The notes under the pieces were generated by a model, which did not search any database, was not told the origin of the DNA, and saw only the letters and a list, made by a program, of their open reading frames with translations. Source: Colwellia sp. (lineage in GTDB: Bacteria > Pseudomonadota > Gammaproteobacteria > Enterobacterales > Alteromonadaceae). From it: 38,573 bases of DNA. The stretch spans positions 1 to 38,573 of the forward strand of contig JALJPA010000016.1 of NCBI GenBank assembly GCA_022969215.1, given 5' to 3'. Positions 38,252-38,573 of the stretch are shown piece by piece (within the stretch, counting starts at the first letter, position 1; every line of letters begins with the position of its first letter). A program made the position numbers and the translations under genes.

Positions 38252-38254
38252 ATG

Positions 38255-38573
38255 TTACCAACTGAATGTTCCGGCTTTTGGAATTTCTATTTTAGTACAA
38301 TAACACATAATTAAAGCATCAGCATGATCAGGTGATGAAATTTGCCTTGCCTTCATTTCCTTCTTGCTTTCAACCTTAACCATGCCGTTATGATAAAGCA
38401 TCAAAGGCGAACATAATTCAGTAATTAATGTTTCTAAATGGTTTAGGTCACTGCATAAACTAATTAGCTCATGTTCAGGGTATTCTTTGCCTTGGGTGAT
38501 GGCTAAAAACGTTTTTCTGAAACGCTCCCTAACTTCCCACCATGCCTGCGCCCTTGCGTTAAGAAAGAAGTTT
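38255..38573 (-). CDS. terL: Terminase large subunit, C-terminal part (continues 17-1309)
   Basis: This leftward frame enters from the end of the window and stops at 38255. It carries the rest of the nuclease domain: LNARAQAWWEVRERF (the usual 'NAKAQAWW' block), KEYPEHELISLCSDLNH and SSPDHADALIMC, where the last Asp pair is a standard nuclease element. The region overlaps the first 53 bases of the window, in which a T for C change creates a stop. Joined, TerL is about 524 residues. The copy here is the one that matches the family. Confidence 0.9.
   Translation of the reverse strand, partial: NFFLNARAQAWWEVRERFRKTFLAITQGKEYPEHELISLCSDLNHLETLITELCSPLMLYHNGMVKVESKKEMKARQISSPDHADALIMCYCTKIEIPKAGTFSW
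38521..38573. repeat. Right copy of the 53-bp terminal repeat (contig overlap)
   Basis: Matches 1-53 in 49 of 53 bases and keeps the terL frame open. Trimming one copy gives a circle of about 38,520 bp. Confidence 0.85.

Overview
The window looks like one complete genome of a tailed, long-tailed (siphovirus-type) phage of an AT-rich gammaproteobacterium. The evidence is a full HK97/lambda-style late cluster (terminases, portal, protease/scaffold, capsid, neck, tail tube, tail chaperones, tape measure, hub). There are no tRNAs, rRNAs, insertion sequences or CRISPR arrays, and I see no integrase. A marine Alteromonadales- or Vibrio-like host is a guess, based on base composition, the viral peptide deformylase and an FtsK-gamma domain close to gammaproteobacterial FtsK. 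The first 53 bases recur as the last 53 bases with 4 mismatches. The large terminase gene is cut exactly there and reads through once the ends are joined, so this is a circular (or circularly permuted) genome of about 38,520 bp opened inside terL.

Layout. (1) Late leftward unit: it starts near 1850, runs through terS (1302-1817) and terL (1-1309), wraps to 38573, and continues through portal, two unusual structural genes, head morphogenesis, protease/scaffold, decoration protein, capsid, neck, tail terminator, tail tube, G/GT chaperones, tape measure, hub and tail tip to 20747. A strong terminator at 20639-20673 ends it. Intrinsic-terminator-like hairpins at 35090-35107 and 31196-31215 probably grade expression within it. 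(2) A tiny rightward two-gene unit (1938-2230) lies behind two 17-bp direct repeats. (3) Leftward unit 9515 to 2237: peptide deformylase, small zinc/HTH proteins, DUF1367, YbcO-like and PD-(D/E)XK nucleases, two membrane proteins, then an SGNH-esterase tail spike and a 22-residue-repeat protein. (4) Rightward cassette 9638-10597: lipoprotein, alpha/beta hydrolase and a 23-residue peptide, ending in stacked hairpins. (5) Leftward early recombination unit 16186 to 10645: zinc protein, ERF annealing protein, YqaJ-type exonuclease fused to a long coiled coil, a DnaQ-like protein lacking its catalytic residues, a sliding-clamp/FtsK-gamma fusion, and an M15 peptidase. (6) Rightward early unit 16328-20635: Cro-like repressor, GIY-YIG nuclease, microprotein, a structured non-coding stretch, a possible replication protein, small zinc proteins and a C5 DNA methyltransferase.

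Units 5 and 6 diverge from a compact control region (16218-16327) with two TTGCAA sites, a lambda-like early switch. The most unusual content is the recombination block. It puts a clamp-like module fused to a KOPS-type DNA-reading domain beside a catalytically dead exonuclease and an Exo/annealing pair, in a genome with no recognisable polymerase, primase or helicase. A second tail-tube paralogue with a C-terminal array of 25-residue repeats is the other standout.
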